From Micrococcaceae bacterium Sec5.1 (GTDB lineage Bacteria; Actinomycetota; Actinomycetes; Actinomycetales; Micrococcaceae): a stretch of DNA of 64,000 nt. Below are positions 39,021 through 48,092 of this stretch, one piece after another (the first letter of the stretch is position 1; each line of letters starts with the position of its first letter). The stretch lies in the NCBI GenBank assembly GCA_039636795.1, contig CP143430.1, forward strand, positions 3,100,001-3,164,000. The letters are read 5' to 3'. A program made the position numbers and the translations under genes. The notes beneath the pieces are model-generated. The model ran no database searches and was not told the DNA's origin. It saw nothing but the letters and a program-made list of their open reading frames with translations.

Positions 39021-40652
39021 TTAGCTTTCGAGTGCGCTGGCCTGGCCGGCCAGTGCAGCGACGACTTCCTGGAGTTGGGCTACGCCGGCCGCACGCTCGG
39101 TGAGGTGCAGGCGCAACACAGGACGGCCATGGCCTTCCAGGACCTGGGCGTCGCCCGAGGCCTGTGCAGCAATGAGCTCCCCGAACGTGAAGGGGCGGTC
39201 AGGGATTTCCAGATCCAAGGACGAGGCCGCCGTGATCTGAAGGAACACTCCGATAGCCGGGCCGCCCTTGTGGAACTGACCCGTGGAATGCAGGAAGCGC
39301 GGGCCCCATCCGAACGTCACCGGACGGCCGGAGACTGCGGCGAGTTCGTCACGGATACCTTCAAGAGGTGCATGGGAGATGCGGTCCAGGTAAGCCTGGA
39401 CGCTCAGGTAACCGTCAGAGCCGAGCTGGGCCAGAAGTGCCTGCACGGCTTCGGCTGCGGTGGAAGCACTACCGAGCCAATCGCCGCCGCGAACTTCCAC
39501 GACGCCGTCGGTGAACGCGGCCGGAGTTGGCTCAGGGCGGGCATCCAGCAAGCCGCGCGCGGCCACCTTGGCAGCCTCGACATCGGGCTGGTCAAACGGG
39601 TTGATGCCCAGCAGTCGTCCTGCAACTGCGGTCGCGAATTCCCAAAGGAACATCTGGGAAGCCAAGCCGCCTGCGATCGCAACTTCGTTTTCACGAAGTT
39701 CGACGTCGGCGTCTGCACTGACCAGTCGGACCACCAGGACATCCTCTGCGCCGCCAAGCGCCTCGGGGGAATCCGGTCCCGCGACAACAGGCAGCACACC
39801 CGTGCCAAGCTTGCCCGTCGACTCCGCGATGAGCTGTTCGGCCCAGTCAGCGAAGCCCACAATGCCGGAACCGTCCTCGGCAATGACGATCTTGTTGCGC
39901 AGAGGATTGGTACCGCCCAGGGCAATACCCAAAGCGAGGCCAATGTTGTCCTCCGAATCCTCATTGAGGATCTCGGCAGCCTCCTCAGCTTCGTCCAGGA
40001 AAGCCTGGATGTCCACGCCAGCCAGGCCACACGGGACAAGCCCGAACGCCGTGAGTGCAGAGAAGCGGCCGCCGACGTTCGGATCGGCGTTGAACACTGC
40101 ACGGTAGCCGGCCTCGCGGGAGGCCTTGTCCAGCGGCGACCCCGGATCCGTCACGATGATGATCCGACTCTTGGCGTCGATACCGGCGTCGTTGAACGCT
40201 TTCTCGAACACCCTGCGCTGGGAATCGGTCTCAACGGTTGAACCGGACTTGGAGGAGACCACAATTGCAGTCGCCGCCAGCCCGTCCGTCAAAGCAGCAC
40301 TGACCTGCTCGGGATCTGTGCTGTCCAGCACAGTCAGCTCGACGCCGGCGGTGCCGGCGATGACCTCAGGAGCCAAGGAGGAGCCACCCATGCCACAGAG
40401 GACAATACGGGAGACGCCCTCGGCGCGGAGAGCATCGCGAAGTTCGAGAATGCCCTCCACCAAAGCTTGCGATACGGCGGCAGCCTCAACCCAGCCCAGA
40501 CGAATGGCCGACTCGGATTCCGCTTCAGGACCCCACAGGGTGTGGTCTTTGGCGAAAATCCTCGTGGCGACCTTGTCGTCTACCAGGCTGGAGATGTTCT
40601 GGGCGATGGCCTGCTGCGCGGCACCGCTGGCGTCGTAGCTGATTGTGCTCAT
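39021..40652 (-). CDS. pgi: Glucose-6-phosphate isomerase
   Basis: The 543-aa protein interconverts glucose- and fructose-6-phosphate. SIS-domain signatures are LCGMGGSSLAPEVI, VVSSKSGSTVET and TDPGSPLDK, then DPNVGGRFSALTAFGL and GPRFLHSTGQFHKGGP. This form, lying in the tal-zwf operon, is a distinct actinobacterial branch from the classical Pgi and resembles the fused tal-pgi proteins of some bacteria. Gap to zwf is 15 nt. Confidence 0.93.
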   Translation of the reverse strand: MSTISYDASGAAQQAIAQNISSLVDDKVATRIFAKDHTLWGPEAESESAIRLGWVEAAAVSQALVEGILELRDALRAEGVSRIVLCGMGGSSLAPEVIAGTAGVELTVLDSTDPEQVSAALTDGLAATAIVVSSKSGSTVETDSQRRVFEKAFNDAGIDAKSRIIIVTDPGSPLDKASREAGYRAVFNADPNVGGRFSALTAFGLVPCGLAGVDIQAFLDEAEEAAEILNEDSEDNIGLALGIALGGTNPLRNKIVIAEDGSGIVGFADWAEQLIAESTGKLGTGVLPVVAGPDSPEALGGAEDVLVVRLVSADADVELRENEVAIAGGLASQMFLWEFATAVAGRLLGINPFDQPDVEAAKVAARGLLDARPEPTPAAFTDGVVEVRGGDWLGSASTAAEAVQALLAQLGSDGYLSVQAYLDRISHAPLEGIRDELAAVSGRPVTFGWGPRFLHSTGQFHKGGPAIGVFLQITAASSLDLEIPDRPFTFGELIAAQASGDAQVLEGHGRPVLRLHLTERAAGVAQLQEVVAALAGQASALES

Positions 40653-40658
40653 GGTTGG

Positions 40659-41777
40659 TTAGGAAGCCTTCCGTGCAGTGGCGAGGGCGCCTTCAACGTC
40701 GGCCAGGAGTTCCTTCCAGCTGGCCACGAACTTCTCGAGGCCTTCGGTCTCAAGCACAGCTACGACGTCGTTGTATGAGACGCCAAGTGCTTCGAGTGCG
40801 TCGAGGGTCTGGTTCGCTTCTGCGTAGGTGCCCGTGATGGTATCACCGGTGACTACGCCGTGATCGAACGTTGCGTCGAGTGTCTTTTCCGGCATGGTGT
40901 TGACCACGCCAGGGGCGACGAGTTCGGTGACGTACAAGGTGTCCGGGTAGGCCGGGTCCTTGACACCGGTGGATGCCCACAGCGGACGCTGGGGGAGGGC
41001 TCCGGCTTCGGCGAGCAAGGTCCAACGTTCGGTGGAGAACAGCTCTTCGTAGACCTGGTAGGCGAGGCGTGCGTTGGCGACGCCCGCCTTGCCCTTGAGG
41101 GCCTTGGCTTCGTCGGTGCCGATGGCGTCAAGGCGCTTGTCGATCTCGCTGTCCACGCGGGAAACGAAGAAGGATGCCACGGAGTGGATCTTGGAGAGGT
41201 CGTGGCCGTTGTCCTTGGCCTGCTCCAGGCCGGACTGGAAGGCGTTGATGACGGCGCGGTAGCGCTCCAGGGAGAAGATCAGGGTCACGTTGACGCTGAT
41301 GCCCTCGGCCAATGTTGCCGTGATGGCTTCCAGGCCTTCGAGGGTCGCCGGGATCTTGATGTGGACGTTGTCCTTGTTGACCTTGCCGTACAGGTGCTTG
41401 GCCTCCGCAATCGTGGCCTGGGTGTCCCAGGCAAGGCGGGGATCCACCTCGATGGACACGCGGCCGTCCACGCCATTGGTGGCGGCGGCGACCGGTGCGA
41501 ACAGATCGCAGGCGTCGGCGACGTCGGTGGTGGTGATCTCGAAGATGGTCTCTTCGACGCTGGCACCGGCCGCGGCCTGCGCGGCGATCGTGCCGTCATA
41601 GTCCGTGCCGGTGGTGATGGCGGCGTGGAAGATGGACGGGTTGGTGGTGACACCGACTACGTTCTTTTCGTCGATGAGCTTCTGCAGCGTGCCCGTTTCA
41701 AGGCGGTTGCGGGAAAGGTCATCGAGCCAGATGGAAACGCCGGCGTCGGAGAGTTGCTGCGTGGGGGTGCTGGTCAT
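40659..41777 (-). CDS. tal: Transaldolase
   Basis: The 372-aa protein moves a dihydroxyacetone unit between sugar phosphates. Motifs are [37 protein letters not shown] (Schiff-base Lys), [12 protein letters not shown] and [17 protein letters not shown]. It is followed by pgi after 6 nt and preceded by tkt at 23 nt. Confidence 0.97.
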   Translation of the reverse strand: MTSTPTQQLSDAGVSIWLDDLSRNRLETGTLQKLIDEKNVVGVTTNPSIFHAAITTGTDYDGTIAAQAAAGASVEETIFEITTTDVADACDLFAPVAAATNGVDGRVSIEVDPRLAWDTQATIAEAKHLYGKVNKDNVHIKIPATLEGLEAITATLAEGISVNVTLIFSLERYRAVINAFQSGLEQAKDNGHDLSKIHSVASFFVSRVDSEIDKRLDAIGTDEAKALKGKAGVANARLAYQVYEELFSTERWTLLAEAGALPQRPLWASTGVKDPAYPDTLYVTELVAPGVVNTMPEKTLDATFDHGVVTGDTITGTYAEANQTLDALEALGVSYNDVVAVLETEGLEKFVASWKELLADVEGALATARKAS

Positions 41778-41800
41778 TTGTTTTCTCCTTGATAGAGGTA

Positions 41801-43927
41801 TCAGGCGCTCAGGCCTGCGAGGGAGTCTTTGGCAGCGGCGGCAACAGCTTCGGCAGTAATGCCGAATTCCTGGAACAACCGCTTGTAGTCTGCCGAGGCA
41901 CCGAAGTGTTCAAGGGAGACCATACGTCCGGCGTCACCGACGAATTCGCGCCATCCCAGCGCAAGGCCGGCTTCGACGGAAACGCGTGCCTTCACATCGG
42001 CCGGGAGCACGGACTCACGGTAGGCCTCGTCCTGCTTGTTGAACCATTCCACGCACGGCATGGAAACAACGCGGGTGGCGATGCCTTCGGCCTGGAGTGC
42101 TTCGCGGGCTGCGACGGCGAGCTGGACCTCGGAGCCGGTGCCGATCAGGATGACCTGGGCGTCAACGGTTTCGCCGTCCTTGGAAGCCTCAGCCAGGACG
42201 TAACCGCCCTTGGCCACACCAGCGGTGGAACCGAAGGTGTCACCTTCTGCTGTGCCTTCGCCGCGGGCGTAGGTGGGGATGTTCTGGCGGGTCAGCACGA
42301 TGCCGGCTGGGTTCTCGTGGTTCTCGAGCATGGCCTTCCACGCTGCCGAGACCTCGTTCGCGTCACCGGGGCGGACCACGTCCAGGCCCGGGATGGCACG
42401 CAGCGAAGCGAGTTGCTCCACGGGCTGGTGGGTAGGACCGTCTTCGCCCAAGCCGATGGAGTCGTGCGTCCACACGTACAAGGACGGGACACCCATCAAT
42501 GCGCCGAGGCGGATGGCCGGACGCTGGTAATCCGAGAAGATCAGGAACGTGCCCGAGAACGCACGGGTGCGTCCATGCAGGGAAATGCCGTTCACGATCG
42601 ACGCAGCTGCGTGCTCACGGATACCGAAGTGCAGCACGCGTCCGTACGGGTTGCCCTTCCACGCATCGGTGGAGCGCGAGGTGGGGATAAACGACGGCGA
42701 GCCTTCAATGGTGGTGTTGTTGGACTCGGCGAGGTCGGCGGAACCGCCCCACAGCTCGGGGAGGACCGGGCCGATCGCGTTCAGGACCTTGCCCGATGCT
42801 GCACGGGTGGAGACGTCCTTGCCGGCTTCGAACACCGGCAGCGCGGCGTCGATGCCCACGGGAAGCTTCTTGGCCTCAACGCGCTCCAGCAGGGCAGCCG
42901 CGTCCGGGTTGGCGGACTGCCAGGCCTCGAACGAGGACTGCCACGCAGCGCGGGATTCGGCGCCACGGTCCAGGACCTTGCGGGCGTGTGCCAGGACCTC
43001 TTCGTCAACATCGAAGGACTTCGCGGGATCGAAACCAAGCACGGTCTTCAGCGCTGCGACTTCCTCGGCACCCAGGGCCGAGCCGTGGATCTTGCCCGTG
43101 TTCTGCTTCTTCGGGGCCGGGTAGCCAATGATGGTGCGCAGCGAAATGATGGACGGCTTGTTCGTCTCAGCCTTCGCAGCCAGCAGCGCCGAGTAGAGTT
43201 CCTGGACGTCCTCGACGTAGTCACCGGTCTTGGTCCAGTCCACACGCTGGGTGTGCCAGCCGTAGGCTTCGTAGCGCTTCAGGACATCTTCCGTGAACGC
43301 AACGTCGGTATCGTCTTCAATGGAAATGTGGTTCTCGTCGTAGATCACCACGAGGTTGCCCAGTTCCTGGTGGCCGGCCAGCGAGGACGCCTCGGACGTC
43401 ACGCCTTCCTGGAGGTCGCCGTCGGATGCGATAACCCAGATCGTGTGGTCAAACGGCGACTGGCCGGCGGGAGCATCGGCGTCGAACAGGCCGCGCTGGC
43501 GGCGCTGGGAGTAAGCGAAGCCGACAGCCGAAGCCAGGCCCTGGCCCAACGGGCCGGTAGTGATCTCCACACCCGCGGTGTGCTTGTACTCGGGGTGCCC
43601 CGGGGTCAGCGAACCCCAGGTACGCAGTGCTTCGAGGTCCTTCAGTTCCAGGCCGTATCCGGCGAGGAACAGCTGGATGTAAAGCGTCAGTGACGTGTGG
43701 CCGGGGGACAGGACGAACCGGTCACGCCCAATCCAGTCAGGGTTCTTCGGGTCATGGCGCATCAGCTTCTGGAACAGCAGGTACGCTGCCGGTGCCAAGC
43801 TCATAGCCGTGCCGGGGTGGCCATTTCCAACCTTCTCCACGGCGTCAGCAGCCAACACGCGAACGGTGTCAACCGCCTTCCGGTCCAGATCGGTCCATGA
43901 CAGTTCTTGCTCTTCCAAATGTGGCAC
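41801..43927 (-). CDS. tkt: Transketolase
   Basis: This thiamine-diphosphate enzyme transfers two-carbon units. The protein of about 708 aa has [18 protein letters not shown], the ThDP motif [13 protein letters not shown]...YDENHIS and the central pyrimidine domain [18 protein letters not shown] 43927 ([11 protein letters not shown]) is chosen because a purine-rich GAGAGGGG lies upstream and the 20 residues before it, reachable from 43987, look non-coding; TTG 43918 is also possible. First gene of the operon. Confidence 0.95.
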   Translation of the reverse strand: MPHLEEQELSWTDLDRKAVDTVRVLAADAVEKVGNGHPGTAMSLAPAAYLLFQKLMRHDPKNPDWIGRDRFVLSPGHTSLTLYIQLFLAGYGLELKDLEALRTWGSLTPGHPEYKHTAGVEITTGPLGQGLASAVGFAYSQRRQRGLFDADAPAGQSPFDHTIWVIASDGDLQEGVTSEASSLAGHQELGNLVVIYDENHISIEDDTDVAFTEDVLKRYEAYGWHTQRVDWTKTGDYVEDVQELYSALLAAKAETNKPSIISLRTIIGYPAPKKQNTGKIHGSALGAEEVAALKTVLGFDPAKSFDVDEEVLAHARKVLDRGAESRAAWQSSFEAWQSANPDAAALLERVEAKKLPVGIDAALPVFEAGKDVSTRAASGKVLNAIGPVLPELWGGSADLAESNNTTIEGSPSFIPTSRSTDAWKGNPYGRVLHFGIREHAAASIVNGISLHGRTRAFSGTFLIFSDYQRPAIRLGALMGVPSLYVWTHDSIGLGEDGPTHQPVEQLASLRAIPGLDVVRPGDANEVSAAWKAMLENHENPAGIVLTRQNIPTYARGEGTAEGDTFGSTAGVAKGGYVLAEASKDGETVDAQVILIGTGSEVQLAVAAREALQAEGIATRVVSMPCVEWFNKQDEAYRESVLPADVKARVSVEAGLALGWREFVGDAGRMVSLEHFGASADYKRLFQEFGITAEAVAAAAKDSLAGLSA

Positions 43928-44358
43928 GAAAACCGAGCCCCTCTCTGTGCTGACGGCAGGCGGAAGGACACGGCACGCAGGAAGCACAGGATGGCGCCCG
44001 CTGCAATGTGTCTACCAGCCGTTCACCATTGAAACGTTGATCCTTCATCCAGACGCACGGATAATCCGAGAATACGGTTTCCCGGAGTGTCAACGTGTCC
44101 TGATCTGCTCAACAGCTTAGCCCTAAACGTGTCCTGGGACTCAGGGAATCCCACTAACTGGACAGAATTTCCCTTATATGAATCACGATGGCGCCCCTGG
44201 GAAGTGAACTTTCCGAAACATTGGCGTTTTTTGCGGACACGGACGCACTTCCGGCCACGGTATGATATCTGAAGGCCACCAGCGGTTTCATGCGCCTGCG
44301 GTTCCTTCTCGGAAACCCGGACGGCAGCCGCTGCGAGAAACCCAGAGCATAGAACAGA
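43928..44358. other. Divergent tkt/ctaB intergenic region with repeated CGTGTCC motif
   Basis: No gene is supported in these 431 bp. The heptamer CGTGTCC or its complement occurs four times: 43966-43972, 44094-44100, 44128-44134 and 44235-44241. Two copies sit in 11-bp direct repeats AACGTGTCCTG (44092 and 44126, 34 bp apart). TATGAT (44261-44266) is a possible ctaB -10. TTGACA occurs on the minus strand near 44093 but without a clear partner for tkt. Confidence 0.45.
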
Positions 44359-45321
44359 GTGACTGCCGCCGTGAGCACAACTGATACGCCCCTCAACGCG
44401 TCCCCGGCCCGGGGAAGCATCGGAATCTCCCGTAAGTTAAAGGCGTATCTGGCTCTCACCAAGCCCCGTGTCATCGAGCTGCTCCTGGTCAGCACGCTCC
44501 CCACCATGATCTTTGCCCAGCGCGGGTTCCCGTCTATTGGGCTCATTCTGGCAACGCTCGTTGGGGGTGCCTTCGCGGCAGGCAGCGCCGGTGTGTTCAA
44601 CTGCTACATCGACCGCGACATCGACAAATTGATGCACCGCACAGAGAAGCGCCCACTGGTCACCGGTGAAGTTTCGCCCCGGGAGGCTTTGGTTTTTGCC
44701 TGGATTCTCGGCGCCGCTTCAATCGCCATCCTGTGGTTTGGTGCGAATCCTTTGTCCGCATGGCTTGGACTGGGCGCCATCGTTTTCTATGTAGTCATCT
44801 ACACCATGATCCTGAAGCGCCGCACGGCACAAAACATCGTTTGGGGCGGGGCTGCTGGCTGCTTCCCGGTGCTGATCGCCTGGGCTGCAGTCACGAACAC
44901 CGTTGAGTGGCCCGCCATTGTGCTGTTCATGGTCATCTTCCTGTGGACGCCTCCGCACTACTGGCCGCTGTCCATGCGCTACGGCGAGGACTACCGCAAC
45001 GCGAACGTGCCCATGCTCGGAGCAATTGCAGGGGCAAAAGTTGTGTCGGTCCAGGTGGTCCTCTACGCCTGGGCCATGGTGGCTTGCTCGCTCCTGATGG
45101 TTCCCGTTGGCCGCGCGGGCTGGGTCTATACGATTGCGGCTGTCGCTGCCGGCGCCTGGTTCCTTTACGAGAGCCACGCCCTCTACAAGCGGGCACAAGG
45201 CGGCGACGTCTCCAACAAGGGGGCCATGAAGGTCTTCCACGGCTCCATCAGCTACCTGACGCTGCTCTTCATCGCGCTGGCAGTAGACCCCTTCATCGGA
45301 TCACCGATCATCGGCGGCTGA
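44359..45321 (+). CDS. ctaB: Protoheme IX farnesyltransferase (heme O synthase)
   Basis: CtaB adds a farnesyl group to haem B, giving haem O for the aa3-type oxidase. The 320-aa membrane protein of the UbiA family has the two Asp-rich motifs [20 protein letters not shown] and the second loop [12 protein letters not shown], with about eight or nine hydrophobic helices. GTG 44359 or GTG 44371 could start it. It converges on ctaA, the next enzyme of the pathway. Confidence 0.95.
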   Translation: MTAAVSTTDTPLNASPARGSIGISRKLKAYLALTKPRVIELLLVSTLPTMIFAQRGFPSIGLILATLVGGAFAAGSAGVFNCYIDRDIDKLMHRTEKRPLVTGEVSPREALVFAWILGAASIAILWFGANPLSAWLGLGAIVFYVVIYTMILKRRTAQNIVWGGAAGCFPVLIAWAAVTNTVEWPAIVLFMVIFLWTPPHYWPLSMRYGEDYRNANVPMLGAIAGAKVVSVQVVLYAWAMVACSLLMVPVGRAGWVYTIAAVAAGAWFLYESHALYKRAQGGDVSNKGAMKVFHGSISYLTLLFIALAVDPFIGSPIIGG

Positions 45322-45360
45322 CCTTCGGGACCGCTTTCCGCAAAAGAACGCAAGACAAAG

Positions 45361-45404
45361 AAGGCGCGACGCCGGCACTCACCCGAGTCCCGGCGTCGCG
45401 CCTT
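45361..45404 (+). terminator. Rho-independent terminator of ctaB
   Basis: A perfect 15-bp stem (45361-45375 with 45390-45404) with a 14-nt loop, followed by TTCATTT, 39 nt after the ctaB stop and directly before the 32-bp repeat array. Confidence 0.85.
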
Positions 45405-45416
45405 TTCATTTCCCCC

Positions 45417-45534
45417 CGATGCTCTCTCACATCCCACGGCATTTCCCCCGATCCTCTCTCACATCCCGCCGGTTTTCCCCGGATGTTCTCTCACATCCCG
45501 CACCGGTTTCCGACGGACGGTCTCACACATTCCA
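45417..45534. repeat. Left 32-bp-period palindromic array
   Basis: Units start at 45417, 45449, 45481 and (degenerate) 45513, exactly 32 bp apart. Each has an 18-bp core of the form GGATGT-TCTCTC-ACATCC (perfect at 45481), a 6-bp inverted repeat around a pyrimidine loop, and a 14-bp spacer such as CGCCGGTTTTCCCC. The cores are the reverse complement of those in the right array. It lies downstream of ctaB in the sense CTCTCACATCC. Confidence 0.85.
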
Positions 45535-45583
45535 CGGGGTAATCGACTGCGCTCGTCAAGTTTTTGAGACAGTTTCGTTGGTG

Positions 45584-46453
45584 TTAGGCGGCCAGGGGTT
45601 CCTGGGCGCGGTTGTGGTGGTTTTCGTGGGCGGCGGCCGGTGGGATGCCGCCGGCCCTGCGGTTGGGACGGCGGCGGTTGTACCAGCCTTCGATGTAGTC
45701 CATCACTCCGGTCCGGGCTGCGAGTCTGGAGCCGAATCCGTGGTGGTGGTAGAACTCGGTTTTGAGGTGGGAGAAGAAGTTCTCGGCGACCGCGTTGTCC
45801 CAGCACACCCCGACCTTGCCCATGGACTGGGTGACCCCGTTCTGGCCGCACCATTCTTGGAATTCGTCAGAGGTGTATTGGGTGCCACGGTCGGAGTGGA
45901 ACACCACACCATGCTCGGCGAAACGGCCGTGGTTCCGTGCCATCTGCAGGGCTGCGGTGCACAGGCTTGCCCGCATGTGGGCAGCCATGGACCAGCCGAT
46001 GACCATGCCCGAAAACAGGTCGATGACGGTGGCCAGATAAAGCCAGCCCTCGCCGGTGCGCAGGTAGGTGATGTCTCCGACCAGACGGGTCCCGGGCACT
46101 GCGGAGGTGAAGTCGCGTTTGCCCTGTTCATCGAGCATGTGGTTCTCGATGTGGGCGGTCTTGGCTTGCGGGTCCTGGACCGTGGTCCTCTTCCAGGCCC
46201 GGGTTCGGATGGCCCGCAGGCCCTTTTCTCGCATGATCGCCCCGACGGTGGGGGCGGAGACCTTGGTCCCGGCCGCGTTGAGCAAAAGCGTCAGCTGGTC
46301 ACGGCCGGCACGGCCATTTTCCTTCTCGTACAGGCCGGTAACCGCGGTGACCAGATCCTCATGCCGCACGGCACGCGGTGAGGGCCCGGCAGGGGCGCGC
46401 CACCGGTAGAACGAGGCCCGGGAGACCTTCAACGCCCGGCACAGCCACACCAC
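45584..46453 (-). CDS. IS3 transposase OrfB (catalytic part)
   Basis: This is the retroviral-type integrase domain. DDE residues are in LVGDITYL, FHSDRGTQYTS and NAVAENFFSHLK, preceded by the HTH_21 region ASFYRWRAP. GTG 46453 is the first in-frame start, but the frame is open further upstream (KVEDFYEFIEAEKANYSV) into the end of orfA. The active transposase is therefore probably an OrfAB fusion made by -1 frameshifting at the CAAAAG run (46501-46506). No disruption is seen, so the element may be functional. Confidence 0.9.
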   Translation of the reverse strand: MVWLCRALKVSRASFYRWRAPAGPSPRAVRHEDLVTAVTGLYEKENGRAGRDQLTLLLNAAGTKVSAPTVGAIMREKGLRAIRTRAWKRTTVQDPQAKTAHIENHMLDEQGKRDFTSAVPGTRLVGDITYLRTGEGWLYLATVIDLFSGMVIGWSMAAHMRASLCTAALQMARNHGRFAEHGVVFHSDRGTQYTSDEFQEWCGQNGVTQSMGKVGVCWDNAVAENFFSHLKTEFYHHHGFGSRLAARTGVMDYIEGWYNRRRPNRRAGGIPPAAAHENHHNRAQEPLAA

Positions 46454-46497
46454 GGAATAGTTGGCCTTCTCCGCTTCGATGAACTCGTAGAAGTCCT

Positions 46498-46800
46498 CTA
46501 CTTTTGCTTCGCGGCAAAGAAGGCGCTGACTTTTCCCAGGAACTCGACCTCGGCCTTCAACCGCTCATTTTCGGCCAGTGCCTTCCGGTGCTCGTCCCAC
46601 GGCACCGGCCCCCGTTCTTCAGGCAGGACCGGCGCGGCGCCCTGGTGGCTCTCTCGATGCCTGTGCAGCCAGTTCCCCAGCGTGCTTTCCTTCACCCCGA
46701 TCTCCTCGGCGACCTGTTTCACCGACCGGTTCGTGGACAAAACAAGCCGCACAGCATCCTCACGGAAAGCGGCATCGTATTTTCTTCTGGGCGTGGTCAT
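46498..46800 (-). CDS. IS3 OrfA (DNA-binding)
   Basis: The 100-aa protein has an IS3/IS911-type HTH_Tnp_1 domain (KYDAAFREDAVRLVL, QVAEEIGVKESTLGNWL) and a C-terminal leucine-zipper-like helix (ALAENERLKAEVEFLGKVSAF). ATG 46800 is preferred; TTG/ATG starts at 46821/46818 lie close to the terminal repeat. It ends KQK-stop on the slippery CAAAAG sequence where frameshifting into orfB would occur. Confidence 0.88.
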   Translation of the reverse strand: MTTPRRKYDAAFREDAVRLVLSTNRSVKQVAEEIGVKESTLGNWLHRHRESHQGAAPVLPEERGPVPWDEHRKALAENERLKAEVEFLGKVSAFFAAKQK

Positions 46801-46910
46801 CTGAACTGAAGCTCCCATCAAGCTGTCTCACAAAACCATACGACCGCAGACGAATGCCCTCATCGTCAAGTTGGTTGTGAGTCCTTCATTACCTGTTGAT
46901 TGCCGACCCT

Positions 46911-47117
46911 GGATCTGAGAAAACATCGGGCTCAAGGATCCTGCATGTGCAAGAACATCCGGCCACAGGCCGCAGGACATGCAAGAACATTCGGCCACGG
47001 GCCGCAGCATGTGCAAGAACATCCGGCCACAGGCCGCAGGACGTGAAAGAACATCCGGCCACAGGCCGCAGGATGTGAGAGAACATCCCACCCAGCGCGG
47101 CCCGATGTGAGAGAGCG
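46911..47117. repeat. Right 32-bp-period palindromic array
   Basis: Seven units start at 46911, 46943, 46975, 47007, 47039, 47071 and 47103, exactly 32 bp apart; the first and last two are divergent or partial. The consensus is GGATGTG-N-AAGAACATCC (18 bp, arms GGATGT/ACATCC, purine loop) followed by GGCCACAGGCCGCA, itself a small hairpin (CGGCC-aca-GGCCG). The last partial unit abuts the ctaA stop codon at 47118. Read from the ctaA transcript, the array has the same CTCTCACATCC sense as the left array has from ctaB. Confidence 0.9.
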
Positions 47118-48062
47118 CTACTTGGCGGGGCTGTACTTTGCGATGTCCGCCGCGTTGGTGGATGCGCTCATCAGCAGGGCTGCGCCAAGCATGTGTGCGC
47201 CCACGAGAAGCGCAGGAATTCCGTTGTAGTACTGGGTGAACCCGATGACAGCTTGCAGCAACGTCACGGCGAGCAGCAGGAAGGCAGCGGTTCGGAACGG
47301 GCCGCCGATCTTATGCCGGACCACAAGGTATACAGCCAACAGTGTCCCGGCTGTGATCAGGTAAGCGGGCACAGCGTGAATGTGCGAGAAGAGGTCCCAG
47401 TCCAGATCATTGCGGGGCGCATCGGCATCGCCCGCGTGCGGACCGGCGCCTGTGACTACTACGCCGAGCATGACAGCTATGGCCGAGAAGACGGCGACGG
47501 CCAACATCACAGGCCGGGCAACCGAAGGCAGTGTAGGCAGCGCGTGCTTCATGAATCGTCCCGTGCGGCCAAAAGCGCGGTTAACAAGCAGCGTCGCGAA
47601 GACAACCAAGGCCATGGATACCAGGAAGTGCAGGCCCACAACCCAAGGGTTGAGGTTGGACAGGACTGTGATTCCGCCGATGATGGCCTGAGCCGGGATG
47701 CTCGCCAGGAGGCCAAGAGCAAGCATGAAGAGGTCGCGGCGTTCTTTGCGGAGATTCCACAAGTAGACCAACATGAGCGCCGCAACCGCCGCCAACGCGA
47801 ACGTGAGCATCCGGTTGCCGAACTCGATAAGACCGTGAATGCCCATTTCAGGCGTGTTGACGAGGGATTCGTCAGTGCATCGCGGCCAGGTTGGGCAGCC
47901 AAGGCCCGAAGCCGTGAGACGAACTGCTCCACCGGTCACTACGAGCACGGTCTGACCGATCAGGGAAAGGACCGAGAGTCGGCGGATAGTGCGGTTTACC
48001 TCCGTCGGCAGCTTGGTGGTGAATCGCTGGACGGATTTAGGGAGGCGCGATGCCGTGCTCAC
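47118..48062 (-). CDS. ctaA: Heme A synthase (COX15/CtaA family)
   Basis: CtaA oxidises the haem O methyl group to the formyl of haem A. The 314-aa protein has about eight membrane helices with two similar four-helix halves, the conserved TGGAVRLTASGLGCPTWPRC segment (paired cysteines also in related proteins) and histidines in IEFGNRMLT, HFLVS and HIHAVPAY. It is transcribed toward ctaB and lies 30 bp downstream of the ABC permease gene. Confidence 0.93.
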   Translation of the reverse strand: MSTASRLPKSVQRFTTKLPTEVNRTIRRLSVLSLIGQTVLVVTGGAVRLTASGLGCPTWPRCTDESLVNTPEMGIHGLIEFGNRMLTFALAAVAALMLVYLWNLRKERRDLFMLALGLLASIPAQAIIGGITVLSNLNPWVVGLHFLVSMALVVFATLLVNRAFGRTGRFMKHALPTLPSVARPVMLAVAVFSAIAVMLGVVVTGAGPHAGDADAPRNDLDWDLFSHIHAVPAYLITAGTLLAVYLVVRHKIGGPFRTAAFLLLAVTLLQAVIGFTQYYNGIPALLVGAHMLGAALLMSASTNAADIAKYSPAK

Positions 48063-48092
48063 AGTTTGCTCAACTCTCAGTTCTGCTTGTTG

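Larger units (their letters stand above)
45565..46830 (-). mobile_element. IS3-family insertion sequence
   Basis: A 1,266-bp element bounded by terminal inverted repeats TGAGACAG-x-TT (45565 inward and 46830 inward). T-rich flanks (TTTT left, CAAAA right) extend the symmetry imperfectly. It carries orfA and orfB in the -1 arrangement typical of IS3. No target-site duplication is evident, so the exact ends are provisional. A 10-bp direct repeat TCGTCAAGTT occurs just outside (45553-45562 and 46863-46872). The element lies between the two 32-bp arrays. Confidence 0.88.

Noticed and set aside
41789..43693. Plus-strand 634-aa ORF opposite tkt
   Set aside because: Shadow of transketolase, whose cofactor motifs are intact.
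45419..46381. Plus-strand 320-aa ORF over the IS element
   Set aside because: It is antisense to the IS3 orfB, which has full DDE motifs; long antisense frames are expected at this GC content.
46828..47091. Minus-strand 87-aa ORF of repeated SCGLWPDVL segments
   Set aside because: It is a translation of the 32-bp repeats; the period is not a multiple of three, so frames rotate, and no start signal or family is seen.
46911..47117. CRISPR array
   Set aside because: The period is regular, but the 14-bp spacers are nearly identical, the core is only 18 bp, the arms are imperfectly conserved and no cas gene is present.
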